Source: Flammeovirgaceae bacterium (GTDB lineage Bacteria > Bacteroidota > Bacteroidia > Cytophagales > Cyclobacteriaceae). From it: 64,000 bases of DNA. Positions 62,964 to 64,000 of the stretch are shown piece after piece (positions within the stretch are counted from its first letter, which is position 1; each line of letters opens with the position of its first letter). The DNA lies in the NCBI GenBank assembly GCA_027487845.1, contig JAIYCV010000042.1, forward strand, positions 372,001-436,000, written 5' to 3'. Made by a program: the position numbers and the translations under genes. The notes beneath the pieces were generated by a model. That model had not been told where the DNA came from and made no database searches. It worked only from the letters and a program-made list of their open reading frames with translations.

Positions 62964-63542
62964 TTAATCGATAAAGTTTCCTAAAAAAAGTATGAACAAA
63001 GGCAGGTAGTCTTTCAGCTCTTCTCGCATAATTTTTAGCGCTTTGCCTATATGGTTCTCCACTGTTTTCACAGAAATACTCAGTTGATCGGCTATCTCTT
63101 GATATTTCAATTCTTCAAATCGGCTAAGTTGAAAAACAAGGCGGCACTGTTCGGGTAGCACTTGAATGGCATTTAAAATCCTAGTCTCCAGTTCAGTTGT
63201 CAAAAGCCCCTCACTTACTGCTTCATGTATTGGTTCTCCTGTCAACTTCTCTTGGTCTGCATACAATTTTTTTACCTTTTCATGTTTGATTGTATTGAGG
63301 CACGCATTGCGAACCATGCGATAGAGGTATGACTTAAAAGATGTTTGTATTGAAATGGTATCGCGCTTTTCCCACAACGAGATAAAAGACGATTGCACCA
63401 CCTCCTCGGCTTCGTCCTTGTCGTTCAAAAACGAATATGCATAACTGCATAGTGGCTTGTAATGCGTTTTAAAAATCATTTCTAGAGCCGTTTGGTTCCC
63501 CTTTTTAAGCCCTAACCATAAATTTTGATCTAATAAATCCAC
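62964..63542 (-). CDS. ECF RNA polymerase sigma factor (FecI-like, Bacteroidetes type)
   Basis: This 192-residue sigma-70 factor has region 2 (LEMIFKTHYKPLCSYAYSFLNDKDEAEEVVQSSFISLWEKR split over residues about 18-60) and region 4 (LPEQCRLVFQLSRFEELKYQEIADQLSISVKTVENHI) with a helix-turn-helix. It lacks region 1 and 3, as in ECF types. The C-terminal LFILFLGN extension is typical of Bacteroidetes FecI-like sigma factors. It is the first gene of the set and would direct transcription of FecR-controlled surface genes. Confidence 0.95.
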   Translation of the reverse strand: MDLLDQNLWLGLKKGNQTALEMIFKTHYKPLCSYAYSFLNDKDEAEEVVQSSFISLWEKRDTISIQTSFKSYLYRMVRNACLNTIKHEKVKKLYADQEKLTGEPIHEAVSEGLLTTELETRILNAIQVLPEQCRLVFQLSRFEELKYQEIADQLSISVKTVENHIGKALKIMREELKDYLPLFILFLGNFID

Positions 63543-63647
63543 TGCAACAAGTTAAGCAATGCAATTTACGGTTTTAGGGCGTTGAGGTTATGACAACCAG
63601 AAAAACAATTACCCCTACCAAGGCTGAAAATATTTTTCCCTAGTTCC

Positions 63648-64000
63648 TTAATTCGATCCGATGATTAAATCTGCGCCTTTTTCAGCAATCATAATAGTGG
63701 GGGCATTTGTGTTGCCACTGGAAATTTGTGGCATTATAGAGGCATCCACTACGCGCAGCTTTTCTATTCCATGAACTCTTAATTCGGGATCAACGACCGC
63801 CAGTTCATCTACTCCCATTTTGCAAGTTCCAACGGGATGGTAAACACACTCAGCATGATGTTGAATATGATGCACTAGTTCGTCATCTGAGTTTCGCTTG
63901 GAGGGTATGTGGGTTCGTAATCGCATGGATGAAAAGGCATCTGCCTCTAACACTTCTAACGCCTTCTTTGCTCCTTTCAACAAAATTTCTCTATCCAATT
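63648..64000 (-). CDS. GMC oxidoreductase, C-terminal fragment (5' end outside window)
   Basis: The frame is open to the right edge and codes for the last about 117 residues. It has the GMC C-terminal signature: the catalytic His in AECVYHPVGTCKMG, AVVDPELRVHGIEKLRVVDASIMP and the FAD-binding NTNAPTIMIAEKGAD, matching choline/alcohol dehydrogenases. The N-terminal FAD-binding part lies outside the window. The downstream sigma gene begins 105 nt beyond this stop on the same strand. Confidence 0.9.
   Translation of the reverse strand, partial: LDREILLKGAKKALEVLEADAFSSMRLRTHIPSKRNSDDELVHHIQHHAECVYHPVGTCKMGVDELAVVDPELRVHGIEKLRVVDASIMPQISSGNTNAPTIMIAEKGADLIIGSN

Overview
The window looks like chromosomal DNA from a member of the Bacteroidetes, most plausibly the Cytophagales. 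The evidence is a TonB-dependent receptor with an N-terminal carboxypeptidase-D-like domain, a sigma-70/FecR/STN cell-surface signalling set, gene starts without Shine-Dalgarno sequences, and several copies of the Bacteroidetes -7 promoter box TAnnTTTG. Gene density is high, codon use looks even, and I see no prophage, insertion sequence, CRISPR array, rRNA or tRNA.

Layout. 1-4.5 kb: an exported Ig-like/beta-helix lipoprotein (cut by the left edge) and its TonB-dependent receptor, with 11-bp periodic PhoB-like direct repeats upstream of each. 4.7-8.2 kb: an orphan MoxR ATPase, a small CX4CH haem-type lipoprotein coupled to a Uma2-like nuclease-fold protein, and a DEDDh exonuclease/GIY-YIG fusion. 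8.3-18.5 kb: housekeeping genes (holin-like membrane protein, orphan histidine kinase, BaiN-like flavoprotein, lysA, a hydrolase, an RsmI-like methylase, metK, hpf, xerC/D, rpsU, acyl-CoA dehydrogenase). 18.6-20.9 kb: UDP-glucose dehydrogenase and UDP-xylose synthase, which make UDP-glucuronate and UDP-xylose. 21-28.3 kb: rimP-nusA-infB, led by a consensus promoter and an attenuator-like hairpin, running without an obvious break into kdsA, a transaldolase-like aldolase fused to a KdsD-type CBS pair, and a kdsC-like phosphatase.

28.4-31.3 kb: a degraded MmeI-type restriction-methyltransferase gene with one in-frame TGA and one single-base frameshift. 31.5-41.4 kb: a FIST sensor protein, polA with all three 3'-5' exonuclease motifs altered, dienelactone hydrolase, DinB, amidase and TPR proteins. 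41.4-48.8 kb: a 1581-residue exported protein with a small membrane partner, prmA, tpiA and a DUF6702-like protein carrying an in-frame interspersed repeat. 48.9-56.3 kb: a HupE/UreJ-like membrane protein and three tandem M1 metallopeptidase paralogues. 56.3-64 kb: a serine/threonine dehydratase-type enzyme, a putative toxin-domain remnant with a lipoprotein, coaX, a TPR protein, an ECF sigma/FecR/STN-repeat-barrel set, and the end of a GMC oxidoreductase.

The most interesting candidate is the Kdo-type cluster at 25.7-28.3 kb. The position where an arabinose-5-phosphate isomerase (SIS domain plus CBS pair) would be expected instead holds a fructose-6-phosphate-aldolase-like barrel fused to the CBS pair typical of that isomerase. 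This suggests an alternative or differently regulated supply of the KdsA substrate. Product assignments rest on reading motifs and remembered family features; no database search was possible.
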